Of a stretch of DNA of 64,000 nt, positions 52,392 to 62,368 are shown in pieces. Both the position numbers and the translations under genes were made by a program. The DNA comes from Hyphomicrobiaceae bacterium (GTDB taxonomy: Bacteria; Pseudomonadota; Alphaproteobacteria; Rhizobiales; Devosiaceae), in NCBI GenBank assembly GCA_020638095.1, contig JACKJF010000003.1, positions 496,001 to 560,000 of the forward strand, given 5' to 3'. The notes below the pieces were generated by a model. That model made no database searches. It was not told where the DNA came from and was given only the letters and a program-made list of their open reading frames with translations. The stretch's first letter is position 1; every line of letters starts with the position of its first letter.

Positions 52392-53339
52392 ATGAACAAG
52401 CTTCGCGTCGCCGTGCAGATGGATCCGATCGAATCGATCTCCCCGGCCGGAGATTCGTCCTTTGCCATGATGCTCGAGGCCCAATTGCGCGGGCACGAGG
52501 TCTTCTACTACACCCCGGCAACGCTTGGCATGGAAGGTGGCGTTGTGCGCGCTGCCGTTGCCCCGGTTCAGGTTTTCGACAAGCCCAAGGGCGAACATTT
52601 CACGCTTGGTGAAACGAGGCTAACCGATCTTTCCGCCTTCGACGTGGTTCTGCTCCGCCAGGACCCACCGTTCGACATGCACTATATCACGACGACCCAT
52701 CTGCTCGAGCGGTTGCAGCCTGGGACGCTCGTCGTCAACGACCCGGCCCATGTGCGCAACGCGCCTGAAAAGATCCTCGTCACCGAATTTCCCGATCTGA
52801 TGCCGCCGACCCTCGTCACCCGCGACCGCGCCCAGATCCGGGCCTTTCGCGAGGAGCATGGTGACATCATCATCAAGCCGCTCTTTGGCAATGGCGGGGC
52901 CGGGGTCTTTTTCCTCCGCGAAGGCGACCAGAACCTTGTCTCGCTCATCGAACTGTTCGAGCAGAGCTTCCGCGAACCCTTCATGATCCAGAAATACCTG
53001 CCCGACGTCCGGAAAGGCGACAAGCGCATCATCATCATCGACGGCGAGGCGGTGGCCGGGCTCAACCGCGTTCCCTCCGAGGGTGAGGCCCGCTCCAACA
53101 TGCATGTCGGCGGCCGCCCTGAACTCAGCGACCTGACCGCCCGCGAAAAGGAAATCTGCGCCGCGATAGCGCCCGCGCTCAAAGCGCGGAATTTCATCTT
53201 TGTCGGCATTGACGTGATCGGCGACTACATCACCGAAATCAACGTCACCTCGCCCACCGGCATCCGCGAGATCAAGCGCTTCGGCGGTCCCGACATCGCA
53301 CCGATGATCTGGGACGCGATCGAGAAGCGCCGCACCTGA
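52392..53339 (+). CDS. gshB: Glutathione synthetase
   Basis: A 315-residue ATP-grasp ligase that adds Gly to gamma-glutamylcysteine. It has [13 protein letters not shown] at the N-terminus, [14 protein letters not shown] as the ATP-binding strand, [20 protein letters not shown] and [21 protein letters not shown]. The start at 52392 is the family start. Its stop overlaps the next ATG (TGATG). Confidence 0.96.
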   Translation: MNKLRVAVQMDPIESISPAGDSSFAMMLEAQLRGHEVFYYTPATLGMEGGVVRAAVAPVQVFDKPKGEHFTLGETRLTDLSAFDVVLLRQDPPFDMHYITTTHLLERLQPGTLVVNDPAHVRNAPEKILVTEFPDLMPPTLVTRDRAQIRAFREEHGDIIIKPLFGNGGAGVFFLREGDQNLVSLIELFEQSFREPFMIQKYLPDVRKGDKRIIIIDGEAVAGLNRVPSEGEARSNMHVGGRPELSDLTAREKEICAAIAPALKARNFIFVGIDVIGDYITEINVTSPTGIREIKRFGGPDIAPMIWDAIEKRRT

Positions 53340-53731
53340 TGCTATGGGGTGCCCTCATTGCCGTGCTGCTTGCCGCCGTTGCAGCGATCGCCCAGATCTA
53401 TCGCGACCCCGCCTACACGCCTGAAATCCGCCGCAGGACCTTTCGCGTCCTCGGCTATTTCACCCTCTATCTCGCCGCCGGCATCGCCGGGCTCATTGCC
53501 CTGCCGCTCGAGCGACTGACCGGGCCGGGCCTGGTCTTTCTCGTCCTTGCCATTTTCGCCTGGGTCGGGCTCGGCTCGGTCTGGATCCTTCGTACCACGC
53601 CGAGCAAGCGGCCGCCGCCGCAATGGCTTCTCAAACCCTGGACCTGGGTTGACTGGCTGGTGATCGGCACGATCATTGTCGGTGCCGGCGGCACCCTCTG
53701 GTCTATTTTCGCGAACGCGCCGGCTGTCTGA
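53339..53731 (+). CDS. Hypothetical membrane protein after gshB
   Basis: A 130-residue protein with four hydrophobic helices (about 1-18, 38-58, 62-85 and 103-125) joined by basic loops. Its ATG overlaps the gshB stop by one base, implying co-translation. No family is recognised. Confidence 0.6.
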   Translation: MLWGALIAVLLAAVAAIAQIYRDPAYTPEIRRRTFRVLGYFTLYLAAGIAGLIALPLERLTGPGLVFLVLAIFAWVGLGSVWILRTTPSKRPPPQWLLKPWTWVDWLVIGTIIVGAGGTLWSIFANAPAV

Positions 53732-53794
53732 CGCTCTTGCCATTGCCGGGCGGCTGTGGCACGCCCGATCCGGTATCGACTGGGATGGGATCCG

Positions 53795-54439
53795 GTGAGC
53801 AACACCTTCCTTGTGGCATTGGCGACGTTTTTCGCGACGGTCGGGGTCGCCGACATCGCCTTCATCTTTGCCGGTCTGACCCGCGACCACACCTCCCATG
53901 AGCGGTTCATCTTCGCAACGCGCGGCGTCGTCATCGCCGCGATCATCCTGTTGATGTTTGGCCTTCTGGGCAGCCGGGTCCTCGATCTTTTCGGCATCAC
54001 CATTCCGGCCCTGCGCACCGCCGGCGGCATTCTCCTGATGCTCATCGCCATCGACATGGTCTTTGCCCGCCACCATTCCGGCGGCACCGGCACGACCGAC
54101 GAAGAAGACCAGGAAAGCAAGAAGCGTCACGATATTTCCGTCTTCCCGCTGGCCATGCCGCTTCTGGCGGGACCCGGCGCGATTTCGGCCGTTATTCTCA
54201 TGACCGCCAGCACGCGAAATGACTTTGACTACTGGATGGTCCTGCTTGCGCTCGGCCTCATTCTCTTTTTGTCCTGGGTAACGCTTTTGCTGGCCATCCC
54301 GATCCAGCGCCTGCTCGGATTGACCGGACTGGCGGTCGTATCCCGCGTTGTCGGCATCCTTCTCGCGGCCCTCGCCGTCCAGTTCGTCTTTGATGGACTG
54401 ATGACTTCCGGCCTTCTCGGAGCCGCCGCCAAACCTTGA
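53795..54439 (+). CDS. MarC family membrane protein
   Basis: A 214-residue protein with six hydrophobic helices and the MarC C-terminal pattern AMPLLAGPGAISAVILMT. The usual DPxG near the first helix is replaced by VGVAD. The GTG at 53795 (VSNTFLVALATF) is preferred over the GTG at 53756 because it leaves a family-like N-terminus and has GGGA upstream. MarC proteins were once tied to antibiotic resistance; the true role is unknown. Confidence 0.8.
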   Translation: MSNTFLVALATFFATVGVADIAFIFAGLTRDHTSHERFIFATRGVVIAAIILLMFGLLGSRVLDLFGITIPALRTAGGILLMLIAIDMVFARHHSGGTGTTDEEDQESKKRHDISVFPLAMPLLAGPGAISAVILMTASTRNDFDYWMVLLALGLILFLSWVTLLLAIPIQRLLGLTGLAVVSRVVGILLAALAVQFVFDGLMTSGLLGAAAKP

Positions 54440-54513
54440 CGCGTGGCGCAAGCCTTGGTTTATCAGTCCCGTCGCGTTCCATTTGGAAGAGTGTTTGGTT
54501 CGGGTCGCGGGAC

Positions 54514-55632
54514 ATGACCTCATCTGAACAGTTCATCAGGTCGCTGCTGGACAAGGCCGGAATCGAAGTTGGCGGTTCTCGGCCCTGGGACATCCAGATC
54601 CACAATAATGACCTTTACCCAAGGCTCATCTCCATGGGCACGCTGGGCTTTGGCGAAGCCTATATGGAGGGCTGGTGGGATAGCGAAAGCGTCGATCAGC
54701 TCATCTACCGGCTGCTGCAAATTCACGTGCTGGCGCTCATGCCCAAGGCGCGCGACATCGCGCTCTGGGTCTCGATCCTGCGCGCGTTCATCTTCAACCG
54801 GCAGAAGTCCCGCGCTTTCGAGGTCGGAGAAAAGCACTACGACATCGGCAACGATCTCTATTCGCGCATGCTCGACCGCCGTCTTATCTATTCGTGCGGC
54901 TACTGGAAGGATGCGCAAACGCTCGACGAGGCCCAGGAAGCCAAGCTCGATCTGATCTGCCGCAAGATCGGCCTCAAGAAGGGCATGCGCGTCCTCGATA
55001 TCGGCTCGGGCTGGGGCGGGTTCCTCAAATTCGCCGCCGAGCGCTACGGCATCGAAGGCGTCGGTATCACGGTCTCACGGGAGCAGCGCCAGTATGCCGA
55101 GGATTCGGCGGCGGGGCTGAAACTCGACTTCCGCCTGGAAGACTATCGTGAGACAACCGGCACCTTCGACCGCATCGTTTCGGTCGGCATGTTCGAGCAT
55201 GTCGGCTACAAGAACTACCGGGGTTACTTCGAAAAGGCAGCGGAGCTCCTCAGCGACGACGGACTTTTCCTGCTTCACACGATCGGCGGCAACGAATCGG
55301 TGACCCATGGCGATCCGTGGGCCGAGAAATACATCTTCCCCAATGGCATGCTGCCCTCTGCCACCCAGATTTCACGCGCGCTCGAACATCTCTTCGTCAT
55401 CGAGGACTGGCACAATTTCGGCGCCGACTACGACAGGACCCTGATGTCCTGGTACGAAAGGTTCGAGGCGGCCTGGCCGGAACTCAAGGACAACTACGAC
55501 GAGGTCTTCCGCCGCATGTGGCGCTATTACCTTCTGTCCTTTGCCGGAGTCTTCAGGGCCCGCCGCACCCAACTCTGGCAACTTGTGCTGAGCAGGAACG
55601 GCGTCGCCGGGGGCTACCGGTCGGTGCGCTGA
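54514..55632 (+). CDS. cfa: Cyclopropane-fatty-acyl-phospholipid synthase
   Basis: A 372-residue SAM methyltransferase that converts unsaturated acyl chains of phospholipids to cyclopropane rings. The N-terminal lipid-binding part (1-110) has GTLGFGEAYMEGWW. The SAM site is VLDIGSGWGGFLKFAAE, followed by VSVGMFEHVGYKNY. It acts on the unsaturated chains made by the FabAB route encoded earlier in the window. Confidence 0.94.
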   Translation: MTSSEQFIRSLLDKAGIEVGGSRPWDIQIHNNDLYPRLISMGTLGFGEAYMEGWWDSESVDQLIYRLLQIHVLALMPKARDIALWVSILRAFIFNRQKSRAFEVGEKHYDIGNDLYSRMLDRRLIYSCGYWKDAQTLDEAQEAKLDLICRKIGLKKGMRVLDIGSGWGGFLKFAAERYGIEGVGITVSREQRQYAEDSAAGLKLDFRLEDYRETTGTFDRIVSVGMFEHVGYKNYRGYFEKAAELLSDDGLFLLHTIGGNESVTHGDPWAEKYIFPNGMLPSATQISRALEHLFVIEDWHNFGADYDRTLMSWYERFEAAWPELKDNYDEVFRRMWRYYLLSFAGVFRARRTQLWQLVLSRNGVAGGYRSVR

Positions 55633-55642
55633 TCCGAAACGG

Positions 55643-56470
55643 TCACTTCAGCGAGGCGCAACGGCCGGCCGGCCCCAGTGCGGGCAGGTCGCGCGGGTCG
55701 CAGCCGCTGAGAATGAAATGCACCCATTCCTCTTCGGTGCCATAGAACGCATTGCGGTCGACCGCCCCGCGCACGCCCGGCATGATGCCTGTCTGGGTAT
55801 ATTGCCAGAAGGTCCAGCGCTCGTTGCGATAGCGAAGCTCGGGTTCCGCCGCGACCGACCGCAGCCACATCGTGTTCGGCAGGTTCCGTCCCGCCAGAAC
55901 GTCGTGATGGAAGGTCATGTCGGTATAAATGATCGGCAGCTTGCCGGTATGGGCCTCCATGCGTGCCAGCATCGTCTCGACCATGGCGAACGCCGTTTCC
56001 GGGTCGGGATGGGTCCGGCAGCTCTCCGAATGGTTGTTCCATTCGAGGTCGAGTACCGGCGGCATCGAGAACGGATCATTGGGCACATTGGCCTCGAACC
56101 AGGCCGCCTGTTCGTCCGCGTCGCGGCACCAGGTCATAAAGTGATAGGCACCCGGCGCCACGCCGGCATTGCTCGCGCGGTGCCAGTTCGTCCGGAACAT
56201 CGGGTCGACATAATCGCCACCCTCGGTTGCCTTGATGAAGACAAAACGCGTGCCCGCCGCCCGCGCCGCGCTGAAATCGACGTCGCCCTGATAGCGCGCC
56301 ACGTCGATGCCCTGAATGGGAAGATTGTGCGCCCGGAAAACGCCGGGATGCGGATCGCTGTCGCCGCGCATGATCCCGGCAGAAAAGCAGCCGGCAAGCG
56401 CGGATGCGAGCCCAAGCGCGAGCGTGGATTTGAGAAAAATGCGCGCAAAGGCGCGAAGCGGGAAGTTCAT
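55643..56470 (-). CDS. GH25 lysozyme-like lipoprotein
   Basis: A 275-residue protein with a lipoprotein signal (LASALAGC, Cys28) and a glycoside hydrolase family 25 barrel. The catalytic-type residues lie in GIDVARYQGDVDF, and the DxE pair in VLDLEWNNHSE. Late strands include WQYTQTG and VDRNAF. Such proteins cut peptidoglycan between MurNAc and GlcNAc. It is convergent with cfa. Anchoring to the outer membrane is inferred. Confidence 0.85.
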   Translation of the reverse strand: MNFPLRAFARIFLKSTLALGLASALAGCFSAGIMRGDSDPHPGVFRAHNLPIQGIDVARYQGDVDFSAARAAGTRFVFIKATEGGDYVDPMFRTNWHRASNAGVAPGAYHFMTWCRDADEQAAWFEANVPNDPFSMPPVLDLEWNNHSESCRTHPDPETAFAMVETMLARMEAHTGKLPIIYTDMTFHHDVLAGRNLPNTMWLRSVAAEPELRYRNERWTFWQYTQTGIMPGVRGAVDRNAFYGTEEEWVHFILSGCDPRDLPALGPAGRCASLK

Positions 56471-56589
56471 CTTCAGGGCGACGCCAAAACAACAGCTGTC
56501 GCCCGATTCACCACGCGCGTGTTAATGCCGCCTTACGCAATTGTGGCAGCGGCGTGGCGCTGTTCGTTAAGGTTGATTACCCCTTAATA

Positions 56590-57726
56590 TCAGGCGGATG
56601 CGCCGCGCGCCGCGATTGCCGCCATCAGTCGCGTGGTGAGAGGCGCGATGCGCCGCTCGACAAGTCCCGCCTGCTCGTCGGTCAGCTGATAGGCATCGAC
56701 CCTGAAATCCTCGCGCTCGGCGAAATAGGCACTGATCTTCGGCGTGACGGCATCAAACCCGTCCCGCCCGAGGGCACGATAGACCTTCTCCATCCGCCCG
56801 ACCGGATCGGCAGTGAGGTCCTGATAGTGAACGTGATGGAATTGCCCCTCCGGAACGAGGGCAAGATCGGCGATCAGCGCCTCCATCATCTCTTCGTATT
56901 CATCGGCGATGCGCGCGTCGAGCTGACGATGGTCCGACAGCTGCAGGCCCTGCGTATCGCATAGCCGGACCCAGAGCTTGTGGGTCGAGCCCATCACTGC
57001 GGAGGGGTCGCGGGTGATGAGGACGAACCTGGCCTTGGGATAAAGATCGATGAGGGTCCTGACCCGTGCTGTGTGGGTCGGCGACTTGACGATCATCTGC
57101 TTTGGCCCCGATTGCAGCGTCACCGCTTTCAGGAACCAGGAAAGACCCGCACGCCATCTTTCGCGCTCGCCGGTGCTGAGGCCCGACAAGGACAGCGTGC
57201 CCTTCCGCCGCGGCGCGTCGGGAAATGCGACCTGCAAATAGGGCGAGGGCAGGCCGAGATTCATCAGCGCGAACTCGTCTTCCTGCGGCAGGTGCCAGCC
57301 GGCCTGCATGTCGTCCATCGGCCGGTTCGACGGCACCAGAAACCGGACCATTTTCGTATAGCCCGAGGTCAGAAGAAAATGATGCGGGCTCATGCATTGG
57401 AACGTGTCGGGAAAGATGACCCTGTCATCGAGGATCATCAGTTCGTGCAAAAGCGTCGTCCCCGACCGCCAGTGCCCGATGACGAAGATCGGATCGGCCG
57501 GCAAGGTGACGGCGTCGATCTCGCGCCCCTTGAGCATCCGCTGCGCCAACCCGGCAGCGGAATTGAAGAAGGCCGTGATCGTGATCGTGACGACGTGCCC
57601 CCACTTGACCGGCGCGACGGCGAACCGCCCGTAAACGAGCAGCCGGATCCACACCGAAAGCGTCATCCCGTGCCAGAACCGGGCATGCCAGAACCGCACC
57701 CGCCGGTCAGGTTGCTTTGAAGCCAT
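56590..57726 (-). CDS. Sulfotransferase family protein
   Basis: A 378-residue enzyme with the 5'-phosphosulfate-binding loop GHWRSGTTLLHEL near residues 84-96 and the 3'-phosphate motif ARFVLITRDPSAVMGST. An N-terminal segment of about 50 residues has a hydrophobic helix (LSVWIRLLVYGRF). It transfers sulfate from PAPS to an unknown acceptor, perhaps a lipid or envelope glycan. The start MASKQP at 57726 has GGGGG upstream. Confidence 0.85.
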   Translation of the reverse strand: MASKQPDRRVRFWHARFWHGMTLSVWIRLLVYGRFAVAPVKWGHVVTITITAFFNSAAGLAQRMLKGREIDAVTLPADPIFVIGHWRSGTTLLHELMILDDRVIFPDTFQCMSPHHFLLTSGYTKMVRFLVPSNRPMDDMQAGWHLPQEDEFALMNLGLPSPYLQVAFPDAPRRKGTLSLSGLSTGERERWRAGLSWFLKAVTLQSGPKQMIVKSPTHTARVRTLIDLYPKARFVLITRDPSAVMGSTHKLWVRLCDTQGLQLSDHRQLDARIADEYEEMMEALIADLALVPEGQFHHVHYQDLTADPVGRMEKVYRALGRDGFDAVTPKISAYFAEREDFRVDAYQLTDEQAGLVERRIAPLTTRLMAAIAARGASA

Positions 57727-57867
57727 CGCCGTCGCCCCCTTTGTCCGCCGCCTACTATCGCGACCCGGTGCAGATGAAAACCTCCATGTCATCGGATACG
57801 GATGAACCCGTATGTTGACTCGCGGAATTGCTTAGAACAAACTAAGAACATATTGGGCGGGGCATTC

Positions 57868-59388
57868 ATGGTTACGCGGGTCCAGACGGTCGCATTCCAG
57901 GGCATCGAGGCGGTGGAAGTCGACGTGCAGGTGCAGGTCGCGCCCGGAATGCCGCATTTCAACATTGTCGGCCTGCCCGACAAGGCGGTGGCCGAAAGCC
58001 GCGAGCGGGTGCGCGCCGCGCTTCTGGCTTCGGGCCTCAGCCTTCCGCCCAAGCGCATCACCATCAATCTCGCTCCCGCCGATCTGCCCAAGGAGGGCTC
58101 GCACTACGACCTGCCCATCGCTCTGGGGCTTATGGGCGCCATCGGCGCCGTGCCAGCCGACAGCTTCTCCCGTTATGTGGTTCTGGGCGAACTTGCGCTC
58201 GACGGCCGCATCATGCCCGTCTCCGGCACGCTGCCCGCCGCCATTGCCGCCAATGCCCGCGGATTCGGCATGATCTGTCCGGCGGCCTGTGGCCCCGAAG
58301 CGGCCTGGGCCGATCCCGACCTCGACATCATCGCGGCCCAGTCGCTCGTGATGCTCAACAATCACCTTGTCGGCCACCAGCTCAGCGCCCGGCCGGTGCC
58401 GGCCCGTCAGGGCAGCAATGTTGCATTGCCCGATCTTGCCGATGTGCGTGGGCAGGAAGCGGCCCGGCGTGCGCTTGAAGTGGCCGCCGCGGGCGGACAC
58501 AATCTTCTCATGGTCGGCCCGCCGGGCGCCGGCAAGTCCATGCTGGCCCAGCGCCTGCCCTCGATCTTGCCGCCCCTCAGCCCGCGCGAAATGCTCGACG
58601 TCTCGATGATCCAGTCGATCGCCGGCGAACTCAATGGCGGCAGGCTGAGCGACCGGCGGCCGTTTCGCGCCCCGCACCATTCCGCCTCCATGGCGGCGCT
58701 GGTCGGCGGCGGGTTGCGCGTTCGGCCCGGCGAGGTCTCGCTGGCGCACAATGGCGTGCTTTTTCTTGATGAACTGCCCGAATTTGCCCCGCAGGTTCTT
58801 GATTCGCTACGTCAGCCGCTCGAAGCCGGCGAGACGGTCATTGCGCGGGCCAATGCCCGCGTCTCCTATCCCGCGCGGTTCCAGCTCATCGCCGCGATGA
58901 ATCCGTGCAAATGCGGCATGGCCGGCACGCCCGGCCATACCTGCCGGCGGGGCGATGCCTGCGCGGCGGAATATCAGTCGCGCCTCTCCGGGCCCTTTCT
59001 CGACCGGATCGATATCCGCATGGACGTGCCCGCCGTTTCCGCGCGCGACATGATGGGCGAGCAGACCGCCGAGCCGAGCAGCACGGTTGCCGCCCGTGTC
59101 GCCGCCGCTCGCGAGGTCCAGATCGAGCGTTACCGTGAGATGGGCGCGAACGGTATCTTCACCAACGCGGCGGCCGGCGCCCGCCTGATCGAAGAGGTCG
59201 CGGCACCCGATTCTGAAAGCCGCGATCTGCTCGTCCGCGCCTCGGAACGGTTCGGTCTTTCGGCCCGCGCTTATCACCGCGTCCTCAAGGTCGCCCGCAC
59301 CCTGGCCGACCTTGCCGGTTCGAAAAAGGTGGGCCGCCCCTTCTTCGCCGAAGCGCTGAGCTATCGCCTGAGCCTCGCCAATGCCTGA
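57868..59388 (+). CDS. YifB/ComM family Mg-chelatase-like AAA+ ATPase
   Basis: A 506-residue AAA+ protein. The N-terminal Lon-like S5 domain (1-180) is followed by Walker A GPPGAGKS near residues 218-225, Walker B VLFLDELPEF and a zinc-like CKCGMAGTPGHTCRRGDAC cluster. ComM acts in branch migration during natural transformation in gamma- and alphaproteobacteria. The start at 57868 is the family start (MVTRVQTVAF). Confidence 0.92.
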   Translation: MVTRVQTVAFQGIEAVEVDVQVQVAPGMPHFNIVGLPDKAVAESRERVRAALLASGLSLPPKRITINLAPADLPKEGSHYDLPIALGLMGAIGAVPADSFSRYVVLGELALDGRIMPVSGTLPAAIAANARGFGMICPAACGPEAAWADPDLDIIAAQSLVMLNNHLVGHQLSARPVPARQGSNVALPDLADVRGQEAARRALEVAAAGGHNLLMVGPPGAGKSMLAQRLPSILPPLSPREMLDVSMIQSIAGELNGGRLSDRRPFRAPHHSASMAALVGGGLRVRPGEVSLAHNGVLFLDELPEFAPQVLDSLRQPLEAGETVIARANARVSYPARFQLIAAMNPCKCGMAGTPGHTCRRGDACAAEYQSRLSGPFLDRIDIRMDVPAVSARDMMGEQTAEPSSTVAARVAAAREVQIERYREMGANGIFTNAAAGARLIEEVAAPDSESRDLLVRASERFGLSARAYHRVLKVARTLADLAGSKKVGRPFFAEALSYRLSLANA

Positions 59389-59453
59389 CGTTTGGCCCGC
59401 TTTTGAATACGGCCAAATCCGCATCGGCAATTGACTCAAAATTAGGGGCTTTG

Positions 59454-60068
59454 ATGCATCTTTTGCCCATGGGCAGAAAAGTGCGAATTGTCCGCAACGA
59501 GGCGGAACTTTTAAGCTGGAACGACGAGCGCGGCTTCGGCTTTGCCCGCCTGCCCGGCGGCACCGAGCGCATTTTCGTTCACGCCAGGAGTTTTCTGCCC
59601 GACATGCCGCGCCCGCAGCCCGGCGACCGGCTCGATCTCGAGGTCGTGCCCGGCAAGGGCGGCAAGCCGGCCGCCCGCGACGTGCGCATCCTTCACTCGG
59701 ACGAATTGCCCGCGAGTCCCCTGTCGCTTCACCTGGCAACCGCCGCCATTCTTACCCTTTTGTTGCAGGTCGATATCATGCTCGACCGCATGCCGGGTCT
59801 GGTCGCCTCGATCTACGTGCTGATGGGTGGCCTCTCGCTTTTTGCCTATTCGTGGGACAAGCAGGCGGCGATCATCGGTGCCTGGCGCGTGCGCGAGCGT
59901 GACCTCCAGATTCTCGATTTCCTCGGCGGCGTCATCGGCGGCCTCATCGCCCAGCATATGATGCGCCACAAGCGCAACAAGAACTCCTTCCAGAATGGCA
60001 CCTTGGCGGCCGTGGTCTTTCACGCCGCCCTGCTTGGCGCCATCGGTCTCGGCCTCTTTCACTTCTGA
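59454..60068 (+). CDS. Cold-shock domain / DUF1294 fusion protein
   Basis: A 204-residue protein. An N-terminal cold-shock-like OB fold (about 8-80; LSWNDERGFGFARL is RNP1-like and ERIFVHARSF is RNP2-like) is joined to a DUF1294 membrane domain with three helices (SIYVLMGGLSLFAYSWDKQAA, GGVIGGLIAQ). This links nucleic-acid binding to the membrane. The ATG at 59454 has AGGGG six bases upstream; 59469 is also possible. It is convergent with galM. Confidence 0.82.
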   Translation: MHLLPMGRKVRIVRNEAELLSWNDERGFGFARLPGGTERIFVHARSFLPDMPRPQPGDRLDLEVVPGKGGKPAARDVRILHSDELPASPLSLHLATAAILTLLLQVDIMLDRMPGLVASIYVLMGGLSLFAYSWDKQAAIIGAWRVRERDLQILDFLGGVIGGLIAQHMMRHKRNKNSFQNGTLAAVVFHAALLGAIGLGLFHF

Positions 60069-60077
60069 ACGGCGAAC

Positions 60078-61091
60078 TCAGCCCGCTTCGGCAATGTCGA
60101 TCCGGCAATGATGCCGGTATGGCCGGTCGGGGCTGTTGAGTATCGAGGGAAATTCCGGCTGGTTGACCGCATTGGGATAGGCCTGGTCTTCAAGGCAAAG
60201 CCCTGAATATTTTCCATACATGCGTCCGCCAAGGCCCGGCACCGGCACGTCCGTCCAGACCGCATTGTAAAGCTGGACCGCCGGCCGGTCGGTGAAGAGC
60301 CTGAGCCGCAATGCCCCGTCCGGGCCCAGGACTTCCGCCGCCGGTTCTGCCGGATCGCGGTCCGCCCTCAGGATCATGTTGAGATCGTAGTCGAGCGGCG
60401 CGCCATCCGCGCCGCGGAAATTGCGCGGGTGCCGGAAATCGAAACGCGTGCCCTCCACGCCAACAATCGCTCCCGTCGGCAGCAGCGATTCGTCGCTGAC
60501 CGTCCGGCGGTCGGCGTCGAGCCTCAGCCGATGGTCGAGCACGTCGGGACCAGTGCCGAGGTTGAAATATTGATGCTGCACCAGCGAAATCGGCGTCACC
60601 CGGTCCGGCATGGCCTCGAGGGTCAGGTCGAGCGCGTTGCCGTCGAGCTGGTAGGTTGCGACGAAATCGACCGCGCCGGGATAGCCCATCGCGCCGTCCG
60701 GGGAGTGGAGCGTGAATCTGACCCTGTTCGTGCGCGCATCCGGCTCCATCTCCCAGACCTGCCGCCCAAGCCCGTCGGGCCCGCCATGAAGATGATGCGG
60801 CGCTTCGTTGACCGGCAGGTCATAGGTCCTGCCCTCGAGCGTGAACTTTCCGAACCCGATCCGGTTGGCCACCCGTCCGGCAAGGGATCCGAAATGGGGC
60901 GAATGAAGCGGGTAGGGGTCAAAACTCTCAAATCCAAGCACCACCTGCCGCATGCCATGACCGGCGGGCACCTGCCAGTCGCGGACCGTCACGCCCCAGT
61001 TCATCAGGAACACGCGCGCGCCGGTCGCGCTGACGAGCTCGGCCTCCTCGACCGGCTTGCCGCCAAACTCACCCACCCGTTTTATCTTCAT
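60078..61091 (-). CDS. galM: Aldose 1-epimerase
   Basis: A 337-residue mutarotase. The catalytic His is in HHLHGGPDG and in LVQHQYFNLG, and the catalytic Glu is in SGLCLEDQAYPNAVNQPEFP. It interconverts alpha and beta anomers of aldoses such as glucose or xylose. The start MKIKRVGEFGG at 61091 has GGAGG six bases upstream. It is divergent from the LacI regulator and near xylBA, so it may serve xylose use. Confidence 0.92.
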   Translation of the reverse strand: MKIKRVGEFGGKPVEEAELVSATGARVFLMNWGVTVRDWQVPAGHGMRQVVLGFESFDPYPLHSPHFGSLAGRVANRIGFGKFTLEGRTYDLPVNEAPHHLHGGPDGLGRQVWEMEPDARTNRVRFTLHSPDGAMGYPGAVDFVATYQLDGNALDLTLEAMPDRVTPISLVQHQYFNLGTGPDVLDHRLRLDADRRTVSDESLLPTGAIVGVEGTRFDFRHPRNFRGADGAPLDYDLNMILRADRDPAEPAAEVLGPDGALRLRLFTDRPAVQLYNAVWTDVPVPGLGGRMYGKYSGLCLEDQAYPNAVNQPEFPSILNSPDRPYRHHCRIDIAEAG

Positions 61092-61239
61092 TTCCGCCTC
61101 CACAAGTGACGTTCCCTTAGCCAAAAGCGCGTCCACTTGCACCAGCGAACAGCAACCGCGGCAAATGCCGTGCAAGCCGGAACTTTTTCGTGGCGGCATC
61201 CAATTGTTGCCGCTATGAAAATTTCGGGGAGAATGCGCG

Positions 61240-62286
61240 GTGGCGACGATCATTCAAAAGCACGGCAGGGCGACGGTCCGCGACGTAGCGCGGGCGGCCG
61301 GCGTTTCGCTCGCCACGGTCGATCGCGTGCTCAACGGGCGCAAGGGCGTGCGCCAGTCAACCATCGACAAGGTGGAAAAGGCGGTCGCCGACCTCAACTA
61401 CACGCGTGACGTGAGCGCGTCGCTCCTGGCCCGCGCCACCTCGGCGCGCATCCACTTCGTACTTCCGGCGGGCGCCAACCCGTTCATGCACCATCTCGAA
61501 GCCGCCGTTGCGCGCCAGGCCGACATCGCCGCGCAGGCCCGGCTTGCCATCGAAATGTCTACCGTTCCTGCCCTGAACGCCGAGGCGCTTGTTGAGGAAA
61601 TCGATCGGCTCGCCGATGAAAAATGCGATTGCGCCGTCATTGTCGCAACCGACGACGATGCTGTGCGCCGCGCCGTCGCGCGGGCCCAGACCAAGGGCAT
61701 GCCAACCATTACCCTGGTTTCGGACCTGCCACAGTCCAAGCGCCGCGCCTTTGTCGGCATCGACAACGAGGCCGCCGGACGCACCGCCGCCGCGCTCATG
61801 GGCCGTTTCTGTCCGCCGCACTCGCAGATCGGATTGATCGTCGGCTCGCTCGACCTGCGCGACCATCGCGACCGGTTCGTCGGCTTTTCCGAGATCATGC
61901 TCGACGAGTTTCCCGGCATCGAAATCATCGGTCCCGCCGAAGGGTTCGACGATGCGCGCGAAACCGCCAAGCGCGCCAATGAATTGCTGAACGACAATCC
62001 GCGCCTCGCCGGCATTTATTCGGTCGGCGCCGGCAACGAGGGTCTCCTGGCGACGTTGCGCCAGCGCATCAGCCCCGGCCGGATCAGGGTTCTGGTGCAT
62101 GAACTCACCGACGCCTCGCGCGAAGGTCTCGCGGCCGGCTATATCGATGCGGTGCTCAACCAGAATGTCGACCGCGAGGCCGAACGCGCCATTGCTCTGG
62201 CGCAAATCCTTGCCGTGCACCCGACCGCCGAGCTCGATCGGCGTCCGGTTGAAATCGGCATCTATCTGCGCGACAACGTCATTTGA
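61240..62286 (+). CDS. LacI family transcriptional regulator, likely controlling xylose genes
   Basis: A 348-residue repressor. The N-terminal helix-turn-helix and hinge (ATVRDVARAAGVSLATVDRVLNGRKGV...) are classic LacI. The ligand-binding core contains a sugar-binding-protein fold, with IVATDDDAV and GIDNEAAGRTAAALM. The GTG at 61240 is used. Its divergence from galM and placement upstream of xylBA with a palindromic site between suggest that it senses xylose or a related sugar. That is inference. Confidence 0.85.
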   Translation: MATIIQKHGRATVRDVARAAGVSLATVDRVLNGRKGVRQSTIDKVEKAVADLNYTRDVSASLLARATSARIHFVLPAGANPFMHHLEAAVARQADIAAQARLAIEMSTVPALNAEALVEEIDRLADEKCDCAVIVATDDDAVRRAVARAQTKGMPTITLVSDLPQSKRRAFVGIDNEAAGRTAAALMGRFCPPHSQIGLIVGSLDLRDHRDRFVGFSEIMLDEFPGIEIIGPAEGFDDARETAKRANELLNDNPRLAGIYSVGAGNEGLLATLRQRISPGRIRVLVHELTDASREGLAAGYIDAVLNQNVDREAERAIALAQILAVHPTAELDRRPVEIGIYLRDNVI

Positions 62287-62368
62287 GCCTGCCGATCGGG
62301 CGGCTTCGCGCCGGTCCGATGCGACGCAGGACGGACTTTTCAATATCGGGAAAGTGTGCAAATATTCG

